Shown piece after piece: positions 19,085 to 28,504 of a stretch of 64,000 nucleotides of DNA. The stretch is taken from NCBI RefSeq assembly GCF_018881755.1, contig NZ_JACVPS010000005.1, forward strand, positions 1 to 64,000. Direction: 5' to 3'. The notes beneath the pieces are model-generated. The model saw nothing but the letters and a program-made list of their open reading frames with translations. It ran no database searches and had not been told where the DNA came from. A program made the translations under genes and the position numbers. How positions within the stretch are numbered: the stretch's first letter is position 1; the number at the start of each line of letters is the position of its first letter. The stretch comes from Polynucleobacter finlandensis (GTDB lineage: Bacteria; Pseudomonadota; Gammaproteobacteria; Burkholderiales; Burkholderiaceae).

Positions 19085-20236
19085 TTAGTCTTCAAATATC
19101 TGTTGATATTGAGAAAGCAAGGCTTCTAACTGAATGCGGGTTGCTAAGGGGTGATTTTCAGAACGACGAGCCAGTAGCAGTGATTTCCAGAAACGCAGTA
19201 ATTTTGGTGTGCGAGCTTGTTGAGAAAGCGTCTTCAGTGCGGACTCATGTTTTGGGTAATAGCGTGGCGCAGAACCATTGCTAACTGCTTGCACATCAGA
19301 AACCCAGCGTTGCATTGTTGCAAGCAAGATGGAAAATTGCGCTTTACTGGTTTTTTCTGCAGCATCCAACCAGTTGATGCGCACACCCTGTGACATTGCC
19401 TGAAGAATATAACGCGATGCTTGGATGGCAATTGTGAGCTCATCTTTTTCATCTTTATTGTGCCTAGCAACTAAAGAGTCAAAAACTGCATAGGGCGCCC
19501 CACCCTGTTCGTCATAAATCGATTCAACATCTGCATCAGTGATTTTTGCACCGCTGATGCGCGGTAGTTGAGTGCGCAGCCAATTTAAGCCAGAGATTCT
19601 GTCTGGCCTAGGAGCACTTAACAAACGACAACGCGATCTTATAGTAGGCAGCACTCGATCAAGTCGATCAGCCAGCAATATGAATATCGTATTTGCAGGG
19701 GGCTCTTCCAAAGACTTCAATAAAGTATTTGCGCAGTCTGGACGTAACATCTCCAATGGATAAATCAAAATCACCCGATTGCCGCCGCGGTGCGTACCGA
19801 TAGAGAGTCCTTCTATCGCACTGCGGGTTTCCTCGATGGAAATATTTTTCTTTTCTTTCTTTTCGGCTACATCGCCATCTGAGTCATCGCGTGATGACTT
19901 GGTTTTCTTTGGAGCATCGCCATCAGCTTCAAAATCACCATGTGGCAAAAGCTTGCGATGGGTCTCCGGTACAAGCGCAATGAAATCAGGATGATTACCA
20001 GAATCAAACCAATGGCAGGCTTCGCATTGCTTGCAAGGTTTAGAGCTTCCCCCGGCTGAACTCTCGCACAGCAAAGCCTTAGCTAGCTCAATGGAAAATT
20101 CAAACTTACCAATGCCAGACTGTCCATGCAACAGGATCGCATTCGGAAACGTAGTGAGATCAAGACTTTCCCAGAGGGGCGCTAGCCAAGGGGCAACTTT
20201 TGACTGGCTAGTTTCAGTAAACATTGCTTGGTTCAT
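19085..20236 (-). CDS. holB: DNA polymerase III delta-prime subunit
   Basis: Clamp-loader subunit of the DNA replication holoenzyme. 383 residues, AAA+ fold. N-terminal LHGQSGIGKFEF is the degenerate P-loop, followed by a zinc-binding set of cysteines in CKQCEAC (about residues 63-68). An insertion rich in Asp/Lys (about 100-130) is unusual in length and composition. Then IEETRSAIEGLSIGTHRGG, NRVILIYPLEMLRPDCANTLLKSLEEP and the SRC region IRSRCRLL. It abuts tmk (20237), as in many Gram-negatives. Confidence 0.95.
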   Translation of the reverse strand: MNQAMFTETSQSKVAPWLAPLWESLDLTTFPNAILLHGQSGIGKFEFSIELAKALLCESSAGGSSKPCKQCEACHWFDSGNHPDFIALVPETHRKLLPHGDFEADGDAPKKTKSSRDDSDGDVAEKKEKKNISIEETRSAIEGLSIGTHRGGNRVILIYPLEMLRPDCANTLLKSLEEPPANTIFILLADRLDRVLPTIRSRCRLLSAPRPDRISGLNWLRTQLPRISGAKITDADVESIYDEQGGAPYAVFDSLVARHNKDEKDELTIAIQASRYILQAMSQGVRINWLDAAEKTSKAQFSILLATMQRWVSDVQAVSNGSAPRYYPKHESALKTLSQQARTPKLLRFWKSLLLARRSENHPLATRIQLEALLSQYQQIFED

Positions 20237-20875
20237 TTAGATCTCAAGCGGTAGTGATTTGAGTTCTTCCCAAATTGCTTCACGTGTTTGAGTGGCATCA
20301 ACCAAATGAAAACGCTTTGGATCAGCCTTAGCCCGACGCAAATATTCTTGACGGACGCGCTCGAAGAAATCCAAATCCATTTGCTCAAACTTATCAGGTG
20401 CTCGCACTTGTGAGCGACGCGCTTCTGCTATGGCACCAGGTAAATCAAACAAGATAGTCAAATTAGGCTGGAGTAAGACACCGTCAGTTCTGCCCTGCAC
20501 CCACATTTCTAATGCGTTGAGTTTTTCCAAGCTTAAGCCTCGACCGCCGCCTTGGTAGGCAAAGCTTGCATCTGTAAATCGATCCGAGATCACGATCTTG
20601 CCTGCTTGCAGGGCTGGCTCAATCACTTGAGCGATATGTTCACGGCGTGCAGCAAACATCAGCAATGCTTCGGTTTCTAGATTCATTGGCGCATCGAGCA
20701 AGAGTTTTCTGAGTTGTTCACCCAGAGGTGTACCACCTGGTTCACGTGTCATGACCACTTCACGGTTTGGATGCTGCTGCTTTAATAGTTCGCCAAACGC
20801 TTCGATGTGGGTGCTTTTCCCGGCACCATCAATGCCTTCAAAGCTGAGAAAATATCCGGGGTACTGAATGTTCAT
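20237..20875 (-). CDS. tmk: Thymidylate kinase
   Basis: Phosphorylates dTMP to dTDP in DNA precursor synthesis. 212 residues, P-loop kinase with [10 protein letters not shown] (residues about 14-23), DR motif in [18 protein letters not shown] and the LID-region arginines in [23 protein letters not shown] is the family dTMP-binding stretch. It is directly followed by holB on the minus strand without a gap, so the two are co-transcribed with mltG. Confidence 0.97.
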   Translation of the reverse strand: MNIQYPGYFLSFEGIDGAGKSTHIEAFGELLKQQHPNREVVMTREPGGTPLGEQLRKLLLDAPMNLETEALLMFAARREHIAQVIEPALQAGKIVISDRFTDASFAYQGGGRGLSLEKLNALEMWVQGRTDGVLLQPNLTILFDLPGAIAEARRSQVRAPDKFEQMDLDFFERVRQEYLRRAKADPKRFHLVDATQTREAIWEELKSLPLEI

Positions 20876-20894
20876 GTTCGGTAGTTTAAGTAAC

Positions 20895-21977
20895 TTAAGG
20901 ATTTACAGGAGTCTGATGAGGTCTGCGCTGATATCGATCAACCGCTGCCTCATGTTCATTTAAGGATTTTGAGAAGTGGCTAGTGCCATCACCTTTTGCA
21001 ACAAAATATAGGGCAGCACTTTCTGCTGGATGTACGGCAGCCTGCAATGACTCTTTACTTGGCATTGCTATCGGGGTTGGTGGAAGACCTTTACGCATGT
21101 AGGTATTGTAGGGACTGTCTTTACGCAGGTCTGCTTTCCGCAAATTGCCATTAAATTTACTGCCAATCCCGTAGATAACGGTTGGATCTGTTTGTAAGAG
21201 CATGCCTTTATTGAGGCGGTTGGTAAACACAGCCGCCACCAAATCACGATCGCTCGGTCTGCCAGTCTCCTTCTCAACGATCGATGCCAGTATAAGGAGC
21301 TCATAAGGTGTCTTCAAGGGGCTTTGCACCTCCTTTTTCTCCCATGCGAGGACCAACTGCTTTTGCATGGCTTGGGAAGATCGACGATAGATGTTGATGT
21401 CAGGTTCGTCAGGATCAAATACATAAGTGTCAGGAAAGAACAGCCCTTCATCGCCTGGGTAACTCAAATTGAGATTTTGAAGAAGTGCTTTTGAGCTCAT
21501 GCCCTTGGTCTGGTGAATTAAGGCTGGGTGTGCGTCGATTAAAGCCCGAAGTTGCCAAATGGTCATTCCCGGAATAATCGCAATACTTTCTCGGACTCTA
21601 TCTCCGCGCGCCATCTGCATGAGCACCTTACCCAAGCTACCGCGTAATTGCAGCAAATATGTGCCGGGTTTAAGTTTTCCAGCTACAAATAAGGAGCCAG
21701 CACCAAACTTAAACAGGAGTGGCGAAACCATTAAACCCTGTTCAGATAATTGCTCTGCAATTGCAGTGAGCCCTGATTGAGGCTTAATTTTGACTTGGTA
21801 GCTCAAACCATCTGAGGCATTTGATTGGCTTGGCACGACCGGCAACAGAAATATCGCCCCATATACCAGCACCAAGCTGACCAATAAACCAAGAATCATT
21901 ATTTGAAATGGGGGCAGCCTGAACCCCGACTTTTGTTTTTGGGTGAAAAGTGGTCTTCTGTGAAATTTTCTGCTCAT
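20895..21977 (-). CDS. mltG: Endolytic murein transglycosylase MltG
   Basis: Inner-membrane lytic transglycosylase that cuts nascent glycan strands and sets their length. From the ATG complement at 21975-21977 it is about 360 residues; a TTG at 22004 would add nine residues but would overlap the divergent ygfZ start. A transmembrane helix (residues about 25-45, [20 protein letters not shown]) precedes the LysM-like and YceG/MltG domain. The catalytic Glu is in [16 protein letters not shown], followed by [20 protein letters not shown] and [16 protein letters not shown]. The order mltG-tmk-holB is standard. Confidence 0.95.
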   Translation of the reverse strand: MSRKFHRRPLFTQKQKSGFRLPPFQIMILGLLVSLVLVYGAIFLLPVVPSQSNASDGLSYQVKIKPQSGLTAIAEQLSEQGLMVSPLLFKFGAGSLFVAGKLKPGTYLLQLRGSLGKVLMQMARGDRVRESIAIIPGMTIWQLRALIDAHPALIHQTKGMSSKALLQNLNLSYPGDEGLFFPDTYVFDPDEPDINIYRRSSQAMQKQLVLAWEKKEVQSPLKTPYELLILASIVEKETGRPSDRDLVAAVFTNRLNKGMLLQTDPTVIYGIGSKFNGNLRKADLRKDSPYNTYMRKGLPPTPIAMPSKESLQAAVHPAESAALYFVAKGDGTSHFSKSLNEHEAAVDRYQRRPHQTPVNP

Positions 21978-21997
21978 CAGGCTATGATAAAAGCGTG

Positions 21998-22990
21998 ATG
22001 ACAATTACCCCCAAAAACACTCCAAACTCTCTCATAAACCCCTCTTTTGGACATGCATCCCTTTCTCACTGGGGTTTGATATTTGTTGAGGGTGTAGATG
22101 CAGCGAGTTTTTTGCAAAATCAACTCACAAATTCAATCTTAGGTTTAAAGCGATCAAAACCAGGCAAAATTGCCGAGGGCCCCGCTGCCGTCCGTTTAGT
22201 CGGTTACTGCAGTCCCAAGGGTCGCTTGTTAGCAAGTGCATGGCTTGCACTCATACCTCAAAGTGAACAGGGAGAGGATCGCTTTGCTCTTTTCATATCA
22301 AAAGATATTGCTGCCAGTACTGCCAAGCGACTTTCAATGTTCGTCTTACGCTCCAAAGTTAAAGTGAGCGATGTATCTGATGCTTGGCATATCTCGGGCT
22401 TCTATGGTTCTCAAGCTGATGCTGCCAATGCCACCGATTCTCTGGCCTTGAAAATGCCCGATGTTTTATATCAAGATCAATCAATTGCACGAGTTTTAAT
22501 GGCGACGCCCTATGCCTCTGAATACTCAGTTGATGGGGCTGCACTCATGCAGTGGAATTTACTTGAAGTATTGAGCGCCATTCCCAGAATCGTTCTAGCC
22601 ACTCAAGAACAATTTGTGCCGCAAATGATTAATTTTGAATCCGTTGCTGGAGTCGACTTTAAAAAGGGTTGTTATCCAGGTCAAGAAATCGTTGCGCGCA
22701 GCCAATATCGTGGTGTGATTAAACGACGCTTGCAAATAGCGGGGTTCAACATAGATTTATCGAACTCGATAAGCTACGCCCCAGGGGTTGAGTTATTCCA
22801 TTCTGATGACGCTTCACAACCAGCCGGTATGGTGGTCCTTTCCGCGATTGATCCCCAAGAGCCTGATTCCATCAAGCTACAGATAGAGTGCAAGCTAGAG
22901 GCTCTGGAGTATGGAGAAATTCATCTAGGTAGTGTGGCTGGACCTGTGTTAAAAATGAGCTTACTACCCTATCAACTGATCGAGATATAG
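21998..22990 (+). CDS. ygfZ: Folate-binding protein YgfZ
   Basis: Folate-dependent Fe-S cluster assembly/repair factor, cytoplasmic, GcvT-like fold. About 331 residues from ATG 21998; a longer reading from 21950 would run over the mltG start and is not favoured. The family signature KGCYPGQEIVAR (residues about 218-229 from this start) contains the conserved cysteine. SHWGLIFVEGVDAASFLQNQLT at the N-terminus matches the folate-binding half. It is divergent from mltG with about 20 bases between starts, a short shared promoter space. Confidence 0.93.
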   Translation: MTITPKNTPNSLINPSFGHASLSHWGLIFVEGVDAASFLQNQLTNSILGLKRSKPGKIAEGPAAVRLVGYCSPKGRLLASAWLALIPQSEQGEDRFALFISKDIAASTAKRLSMFVLRSKVKVSDVSDAWHISGFYGSQADAANATDSLALKMPDVLYQDQSIARVLMATPYASEYSVDGAALMQWNLLEVLSAIPRIVLATQEQFVPQMINFESVAGVDFKKGCYPGQEIVARSQYRGVIKRRLQIAGFNIDLSNSISYAPGVELFHSDDASQPAGMVVLSAIDPQEPDSIKLQIECKLEALEYGEIHLGSVAGPVLKMSLLPYQLIEI

Positions 22991-23003
22991 ATCCTTAACT
23001 CAT

Positions 23004-23861
23004 ATGTGCCTGATCTTATTCGCTTGGAAATCACACCCAGACTACCCATTGGTGGTGGCTGCCAATCGTGACGAATTCTACGAACGCGATACCGAGCAAA
23101 TGAATTGGTGGGCAGACCACCCCCATGTACTAGCAGGCAAAGACAAGGCTGATGTGTTGGGCAGCCCAGGGACATGGCTAGGCTTTTCAAAAACAGGTCG
23201 CTTTGCAGCACTCACTAATGTGCGAGCCCCCAGTGAAAAGAAGCCGGATGCGAGAACGCGGGGAGAGCTATCTTCGATGTATCTCACAGGCAAGGATCGC
23301 CCTAATGAGTTCATTCAATCCAATGCAAAGCGCTTTCAACAATACAACGGCTTTAATTTATTAATGGCAGATCTGAGTGATCCAGCAAATGCAGAAATGC
23401 ACTGGGTCAGCAATCGCCTGATGATGGGTCAAAATATCCGCCCCCGAAAGATTTTTCCTGAGCAAGCCTTAAATCCAGGTGTGTATGGGCTTTCCAATGC
23501 AATGCTGGATACCCCTTGGCCAAAAGTAAATCACCGTGTAGCTGCTTTTGCTCAGACCTTGGCCATGGATAGTGGTCAGTTAAAAAATGCGGATCATTAC
23601 TTAAAGCTCTTGGCCGATACTCATGAAGCCAGCGATCATGAGTTACCAAGTACCGGAGTCAGCAAAGACTGGGAAAAAGCACTCTCCCCCGCATTTATTA
23701 AAACCCCTGCATATGGCACTCGCTCAAGTACGGTGTTAAGAGTTCGCAAAGATGGGACTTTTGAAATGGTTGAGCGACGCTTTGACGCTAACGGCACCAT
23801 TGGTCATGATGTTGTGACCGGTGCACTGACTGCCGCACCAGGATCTAATCTAGCTGTTTAA
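23004..23861 (+). CDS. NRDE family protein (TANGO2-like)
   Basis: 285 residues starting MCLILFAWKSHPDYPLVVAANRDEFYER, the NRDE (Asn-Arg-Asp-Glu) motif that names the family. GSPGTWLGFSKTGRFAALTNVR follows, then GVYGLSNAMLDTPWPKV. The family is related to TANGO2 and Ntn-hydrolase-like folds (an N-terminal Cys2 could be the nucleophile). Its function in bacteria is not established; heme trafficking has been suggested for relatives. It follows ygfZ by 13 bases on the same strand. Confidence 0.9.
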   Translation: MCLILFAWKSHPDYPLVVAANRDEFYERDTEQMNWWADHPHVLAGKDKADVLGSPGTWLGFSKTGRFAALTNVRAPSEKKPDARTRGELSSMYLTGKDRPNEFIQSNAKRFQQYNGFNLLMADLSDPANAEMHWVSNRLMMGQNIRPRKIFPEQALNPGVYGLSNAMLDTPWPKVNHRVAAFAQTLAMDSGQLKNADHYLKLLADTHEASDHELPSTGVSKDWEKALSPAFIKTPAYGTRSSTVLRVRKDGTFEMVERRFDANGTIGHDVVTGALTAAPGSNLAV

Positions 23862-23871
23862 AAAGAATTGT

Positions 23872-24354
23872 CTACTGCTCGCGTAGATCGTCGTTAACTA
23901 CGCGCTCACCTTTGGCGTTACGCGTCGCCAAGCGCCTAAGGTACTTAAAAGTTCCGGTAGACATACAGCACACTTCACCTTGATCGTTGTATAGCTTAGC
24001 CTCGCAAAACGCCATCGTGGCAGTGTGGCGAACAGTGTCTGCTTTGACGCGTAAGATTCCAGTGGCTGCCTGCATAAAGTTATTTTTGAGTTCAATCGTG
24101 ACAACACTACGATCACCAGGATCAGCCGAGCGTGCAGCGACTGCCATAGCCACATCCATTAAAGTCAATAAGACGCCGCCATGGGCAACTTCCCAGGTAT
24201 TGGTGTGCTCAGGCTTTAAGGCCAGAAGAATCTCGCCCTTACCCATTTCTGCACTCAAAAAGCGGACGCCCAATAACTTCAAAAATGGGACATTTAATTC
24301 TTCACCCAAATTGGCTAGTTGGGTGGCTGGATTGATTTGAACTTTATTTTCCAT
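23872..24354 (-). CDS. PaaI/hotdog thioesterase
   Basis: 160 residues, a single hotdog fold. AHGGVLLTLMDVAMAVAAR (residues about 56-75) is the conserved helix with the active Asp/Glu neighbourhood. LGVRFLSAEMGKGEILLALK and VTIELKNNFMQAATG match the PaaI-type acyl-CoA thioesterases. It hydrolyses an acyl- or aryl-CoA; the substrate is unknown. It is convergent with the NRDE gene and divergent from SelO. Confidence 0.87.
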   Translation of the reverse strand: MENKVQINPATQLANLGEELNVPFLKLLGVRFLSAEMGKGEILLALKPEHTNTWEVAHGGVLLTLMDVAMAVAARSADPGDRSVVTIELKNNFMQAATGILRVKADTVRHTATMAFCEAKLYNDQGEVCCMSTGTFKYLRRLATRNAKGERVVNDDLREQ

Positions 24355-24411
24355 TTGGCTATTTTAGGGGCTTCGGCGCAGATTGGGAATTCCCCCTAGA
24401 ATAGCTTCACT

Positions 24412-25878
24412 ATGGCATTCCCACTTCAGGGCGACGACGCTGCTCGCCATACCCCACCTACTCCGATTCCTGACCCTTATTGGGTGGCGTTTTCTAAATC
24501 TTGTGCAGAGCTGATCGATATTCCACTCGCAAACAATGATTTGCCAACCGATCACAAGTGGCTTGAGCTTCTATCTGGAAATTCCCTCGAAACAGAATCC
24601 AATCAATTTACAGCCCCGATTGCTAGCGCTTATAGTGGTCATCAATTTGGCGTGTGGGCTGGGCAACTGGGTGATGGCCGAGCGATTTTGCTGGGCGATA
24701 TTGCGAATCAAGAACTGCAACTTAAAGGAGCAGGTAAAACAGCTTACTCGCGCATGGGTGATGGCAGAGCTGTGTTGCGCTCTTCTATTAGAGAATTCCT
24801 TTGCAGTGAAGCTATGCACTCTTTAGGCATTCCAACTAGTAGGGCCTTAGCGGTGGTGGGATCCAAAATGCCGGTTATACGAGAAACCAGAGAGACTGCT
24901 GCTGTCTGCGCCAGAGTTGCACCCAGCTTTGTCCGTGTGGGGCACTTTGAGCACTTTGCATCACTGCAAAATACCGAGAGATTAAAAGAGTTGGCGGATG
25001 ATTTGATTGCCAAGCATTATCCCGATTGTCGCAACTCTAAAATTCCTTATCTTGAGCTCTTCAAAAGTATCTCCAGCAGAAATGCCACCCTAGTCGCTCA
25101 ATGGCAAGCTGTTGGCTTTTGTCATGGTGTTCTGAATAGTGACAACATCAGCGCCCTAGGACTCACCATTGACTATGGCCCATTTGGATTCTTGGATCAA
25201 TTTCAGATCGACCATATTTGCAATCACAGTGATCATTCTGGCCGCTACGCCTATCACCGCCAACCACAAGTCATGCATTGGAATATGGCCTGCCTTGCCA
25301 GCGCAATGTTGCCCTTGATTGAGCTAAGCCATTCTGACGAAGAAGCCCAAACACTACTAAGAAGTGCTCTGGAAGAATTTCCAATAACGTACGCAGCGGC
25401 TTGGCAAAAAAGCTTTCGAGATAAGCTGGGCTTGCATACCTCCGAAGAGGCAGATATCGAATTGATTGAGCGTTTGCTGCAACTCATGCACGATTCCCGC
25501 GTGGATTACACCACCCTCTTTAGAAGTTTAGGAAACATCGATAAGAGCACCCTAGTTAAAGATATTGCTTTGCGCGATCATTTTATTGATCGAGATGGCA
25601 TTGATTTATGGCTGAAGGATTACCTTACCAGGTTAGCAAAAGAGTCTTTAGGTGATGAAGCACGCAGAACGATCATGAATACAGTAAATCCAAAGTACGT
25701 TCTCAGAAATCATTTAGCCCAACATGCAATAGAACTTGCCCAGCAAGATGATTTTTCTGAAGTCCATAAGCTATTAAATATTCTTAACAAGCCTTTTGAT
25801 GAGCAGCCTGAAAACGAGAGTTACTCACAGGCCCCCGCAGAGCATCTGCAATCTATTTCAGTAAGCTGCTCATCTTAG
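24412..25878 (+). CDS. selO: Protein adenylyltransferase SelO (YdiU)
   Basis: Pseudokinase-fold enzyme that transfers AMP to Ser/Thr/Tyr of proteins. 488 residues. Characteristic segments: APIASAYSGHQFGVWAGQLGDGRAILLGD, ELQLKGAGKTAYSRMGDGRAVLRSSIREF, FCHGVLNSDNISALGLTIDYGPFGFLD (with the metal-binding Asn/Asp) and a C-terminal stretch NTVNPKYVLRNHLAQ. Bacterial SelO lacks the selenocysteine of mitochondrial SelO; the C-terminus here ends VSCSS with ordinary Cys. It is followed within 30 bases by msrB, fitting the known role of SelO in oxidative stress. Confidence 0.96.
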   Translation: MAFPLQGDDAARHTPPTPIPDPYWVAFSKSCAELIDIPLANNDLPTDHKWLELLSGNSLETESNQFTAPIASAYSGHQFGVWAGQLGDGRAILLGDIANQELQLKGAGKTAYSRMGDGRAVLRSSIREFLCSEAMHSLGIPTSRALAVVGSKMPVIRETRETAAVCARVAPSFVRVGHFEHFASLQNTERLKELADDLIAKHYPDCRNSKIPYLELFKSISSRNATLVAQWQAVGFCHGVLNSDNISALGLTIDYGPFGFLDQFQIDHICNHSDHSGRYAYHRQPQVMHWNMACLASAMLPLIELSHSDEEAQTLLRSALEEFPITYAAAWQKSFRDKLGLHTSEEADIELIERLLQLMHDSRVDYTTLFRSLGNIDKSTLVKDIALRDHFIDRDGIDLWLKDYLTRLAKESLGDEARRTIMNTVNPKYVLRNHLAQHAIELAQQDDFSEVHKLLNILNKPFDEQPENESYSQAPAEHLQSISVSCSS

Positions 25879-25905
25879 AGTCCAAACCAGAATATTATTT
25901 ACACC

Positions 25906-26316
25906 ATGAAAAAATCAAACCAAGAATACAAACAAGCCCTAACTGATATTGAATATCGCGTCACGCGAGAAGCCGCTACAGAACGTCCATTCACCGGTAA
26001 ATTTTGGGACCACTGGGATCAAGGTCAGTACCGCTGCGTTTGTTGCGATACCCCCTTATTTTTATCTGATACTAAATTCGATGCGGGTTGCGGTTGGCCA
26101 AGCTATAACGCCCCGCTAAATTCGGCTGCAATCATCGAGCATAAGGATATGACTCACGGCATGGTTCGTACGGAAGTCCGCTGTAGCCATTGCGATGCTC
26201 ATTTGGGTCACGTTTTTGAGGATGGCCCACAGCCAACAGGTCTGAGGTATTGCATCAACTCTGCTTCCTTACAATTTGAGCCTAGCGCAAACGCGAAAAC
26301 CACAGAAGAGAAGTAG
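25906..26316 (+). CDS. msrB: Peptide-methionine (R)-S-oxide reductase
   Basis: Reduces the R isomer of methionine sulfoxide in proteins; cytoplasmic. 136 residues, MsrB fold. Structural zinc cysteines lie in CVCCDTPLF (CxxC) and [15 protein letters not shown], and the catalytic Cys116 is in [29 protein letters not shown] and [12 protein letters not shown] are family hallmarks. It directly follows selO, so oxidative-stress functions are clustered. Confidence 0.97.
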   Translation: MKKSNQEYKQALTDIEYRVTREAATERPFTGKFWDHWDQGQYRCVCCDTPLFLSDTKFDAGCGWPSYNAPLNSAAIIEHKDMTHGMVRTEVRCSHCDAHLGHVFEDGPQPTGLRYCINSASLQFEPSANAKTTEEK

Positions 26317-26342
26317 ACCCTAAATAGCTGGATAATGCCCCT

Positions 26343-26891
26343 ATGAAATTTTTATTCGACCTCTTCCCCATCATTCTGTTCTTTGTCGCCTTTAAATTAG
26401 GTGATATTTACACTGCAACCATTGTTGCCATGATCGCAACTGTTGGGCAAATCCTCTGGGTTTATTATCGCCACCGCAAAATTGATGCCATGCAATGGGT
26501 CAGCTTAGTCATGATTGTTGTGTTTGGTAGCCTGACGATCTTCTTGCATGACAAGACCTTTATTCAGCTCAAACCAACCGCTCTGTATTGGTTATTCTCT
26601 GGCGCCCTGTTTGTTAGCCTACAGTTTTTTAATAAGAACTGGATTCAAGTCATGATGGGTAAACAGATCACTTTAAAACAAGAGAGTGAAAAATCGGTCT
26701 GGCACAAACTCAATCTAGCTTGGGCATGTTTCTTTTTCCTGATGGGTTGCCTCAATTTATATGTCGCCTTTGAGTTCTCAGAAGAGGCTTGGGTGAATTT
26801 CAAATTATTTGGCAGTACTGGCTTGCTCATTGTGTTTGTTATTGCACAAGGTATTTGGCTCGGTCGTCATATGGAGCACCCGTCAGCATGA
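26343..26891 (+). CDS. yciB: Septation/inner-membrane protein A (YciB)
   Basis: 182 residues with five membrane segments and the YciB start [53 protein letters not shown] is the typical C-terminal end. YciB influences cell-envelope synthesis and septation with DcrB-linked effects. The next gene's ATG overlaps its stop by four bases, indicating translational coupling to bolA-like and then ppiC. Confidence 0.94.
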   Translation: MKFLFDLFPIILFFVAFKLGDIYTATIVAMIATVGQILWVYYRHRKIDAMQWVSLVMIVVFGSLTIFLHDKTFIQLKPTALYWLFSGALFVSLQFFNKNWIQVMMGKQITLKQESEKSVWHKLNLAWACFFFLMGCLNLYVAFEFSEEAWVNFKLFGSTGLLIVFVIAQGIWLGRHMEHPSA

Positions 26892-27166
26892 GCGTCAATC
26901 AAGAACGCATCAAACTGTTTGAGCAAGATCTCAGGTCTTCATTCCAACTCACCAAACTACTGATAGAAGATGAAAGTCACCTTCATGCAGGACATGCGGG
27001 CGCTGCTAGTGGCGGAGGACATTTCAAAGTCACCATATGCACCCCAGAATTTCAAGGTCTTAACCTGGTAGGTCGTCATAGGGCTGTGTACGCCGCCCTC
27101 CAAAAACACATCCCAGCCGAGATACATGCTTTAACTATCAATGCCTTAGCTCCTGACGAGGTTTAA
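26888..27166 (+). CDS. BolA family protein
   Basis: 92 residues starting at the ATG that overlaps the yciB stop (ATGA). BolA fold: the [29 protein letters not shown] front, then [18 protein letters not shown], ending in [26 protein letters not shown]. BolA proteins work with monothiol glutaredoxins in Fe-S handling and in morphology control. The gene sits in the conserved yciB-bolA-ppiC run. Confidence 0.95.
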   Translation: MSVNQERIKLFEQDLRSSFQLTKLLIEDESHLHAGHAGAASGGGHFKVTICTPEFQGLNLVGRHRAVYAALQKHIPAEIHALTINALAPDEV

Positions 27167-27229
27167 GACTCATTAAATAGTGTTTAATACCTACAGCAAA
27201 CTGTTTCTAACCTATTTTGACAATTTGAA

Positions 27230-28024
27230 ATGATCTCAATACCAAAAATTCTAAGCATCACTGCACTTGGTGCCACACTGATAGTGGGTCCTGTTTTTGC
27301 CCAAAATGCCGTGATCGTTAACGGCAAACCCATTCCAAAAGCACAGTTGGATAAGTTGGTACAAAAGACTGGTCAAGCTGACAACCCACAAGTTCGCGAT
27401 CAAGCGCGTGAGATGTTGGTCACCCGAGAACTTATCCTGCAAGAAGCCAATAATCGTGGCTTGTCCCAAAGTGACGCTGTAAAAGAACAGATTGAGCAAT
27501 CACGCATGGGTATTTTGGTTGCTGCCGTATTTCAAGACTATGTTGAAAAAGAAGGGGTTGCAGAAGCAGACCTTAAAGCTGCTTATGAATCTGTAAAGAT
27601 TCAGTACGCAGGGAAGGAATATCACGTCGAGCACATTCTGGTTGAAAAAGAAGCAGATGCCAAAGCAATTACCGCTCAACTGAAAGCTGGAGCAAATTTT
27701 GAAGAGCTCGCCAAAGCAAAATCCAAGGATCCAGGCTCTGCGCCTACTGGCGGGGATCTTGGCTGGGTCAGTGAAAAATCGTTAGTTCCTGAATTTTCCA
27801 AAGCCATGGTTCAGCTCAAAAAAGGTCAAATTACTGACAAGCCAGTGAAGACTCAATTTGGCTGGCACATTATTAAGATGGATGATGTGCGTGACGTCAA
27901 GGCCCCACCAATGGAAGAGATCAAAGATCAACTAAAGCAAATGATCGCCTCTGACCAAAATTGGCAAAAGGCTAAGTTCACCGAGATGATGCAAAAACTC
28001 CGTGCCAAGGCCAAGATCCAGTAA
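27230..28024 (+). CDS. Parvulin-type peptidyl-prolyl cis-trans isomerase, periplasmic
   Basis: 264 residues with a signal peptide (about 1-24, cleavage near VFAQN). An N-terminal SurA/PrsA-like helical chaperone region (about 40-130) is followed by a parvulin rotamase domain (about 134-225) with YHVEHILVEKEADAKAI, SKDPGSAPTGGDLGWVSE and TQFGWHIIKMDD. It helps fold outer-membrane proteins. It is the last gene of the yciB-bolA-ppiC unit and is followed by a hairpin terminator. Confidence 0.95.
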   Translation: MISIPKILSITALGATLIVGPVFAQNAVIVNGKPIPKAQLDKLVQKTGQADNPQVRDQAREMLVTRELILQEANNRGLSQSDAVKEQIEQSRMGILVAAVFQDYVEKEGVAEADLKAAYESVKIQYAGKEYHVEHILVEKEADAKAITAQLKAGANFEELAKAKSKDPGSAPTGGDLGWVSEKSLVPEFSKAMVQLKKGQITDKPVKTQFGWHIIKMDDVRDVKAPPMEEIKDQLKQMIASDQNWQKAKFTEMMQKLRAKAKIQ

Positions 28025-28044
28025 ATCTAAGACCTTCTGATCAC

Positions 28045-28070
28045 AAGCCCAGGCATGTCCTGGGTTTTTT
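28045..28070 (+). terminator. Rho-independent terminator after the parvulin gene
   Basis: A stem CCCAGG (28048-28053) / CCTGGG (28059-28064), loop CATGT, extended by A-T/G-T pairs from 28045 and followed by a run of six T. It closes the yciB-bolA-ppiC transcript. Confidence 0.88.
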
Positions 28071-28111
28071 CATGCCCAACAAGAACATTCAATTCGAGTT
28101 ATATTTAAATC

Positions 28112-28498
28112 ATGATGATTCTTCACACCATGCTTCGAGTCGGCAATATGGCTCGCTCTCTTGATTTCTATACCAATGTATTGGGTATGAATTTGCTTCG
28201 AACAACTGAACGCCCAGAGCAAAAGTATTCTCTGGCATTTGTTGCTTATGGCAAAGGTAATGCTGACGGCCAATCAGAAATCGAGTTGACCTATAACCAT
28301 GGTGTTGATGCATATGACATGGGTACTGCTTATGGACATATTGCGATTCAAGTCCCTGATGCCTATGCTGCATGCGACAAGATCAAAGCGGCTGGTGGCA
28401 ATGTCACTCGCGAGGCTGGCCCTGTTATGGGTGGCGATACCATCATTGCCTTTGTAACCGATCCGGATGGTTACAAAATTGAACTGATTCAGCGTTAA
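28112..28498 (+). CDS. gloA: Lactoylglutathione lyase (glyoxalase I)
   Basis: Converts the hemithioacetal of methylglyoxal and glutathione to lactoylglutathione. 128 residues (the second ATG, 28115, is the likelier start). VOC fold in two halves with metal ligands expected at the His of [10 protein letters not shown], Glu in [10 protein letters not shown], His in [10 protein letters not shown] and Glu in [23 protein letters not shown] and GGTII-like [16 protein letters not shown] match GloA. It starts 42 bases after the terminator. Confidence 0.95.
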   Translation: MMILHTMLRVGNMARSLDFYTNVLGMNLLRTTERPEQKYSLAFVAYGKGNADGQSEIELTYNHGVDAYDMGTAYGHIAIQVPDAYAACDKIKAAGGNVTREAGPVMGGDTIIAFVTDPDGYKIELIQR

Positions 28499-28504
28499 TT
28501 TGCA

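Noticed and set aside
21950..21997. Longer N-terminus of YgfZ
   Set aside because: It would run into the divergent mltG start and adds residues unlike the family; ATG 21998 gives the normal start.
24412..25878. Selenoprotein SelO
   Set aside because: The C-terminus encodes ordinary Cys codons (no in-frame UGA with a SECIS-like hairpin visible). Bacterial SelO is normally Cys- or Ser-ended.
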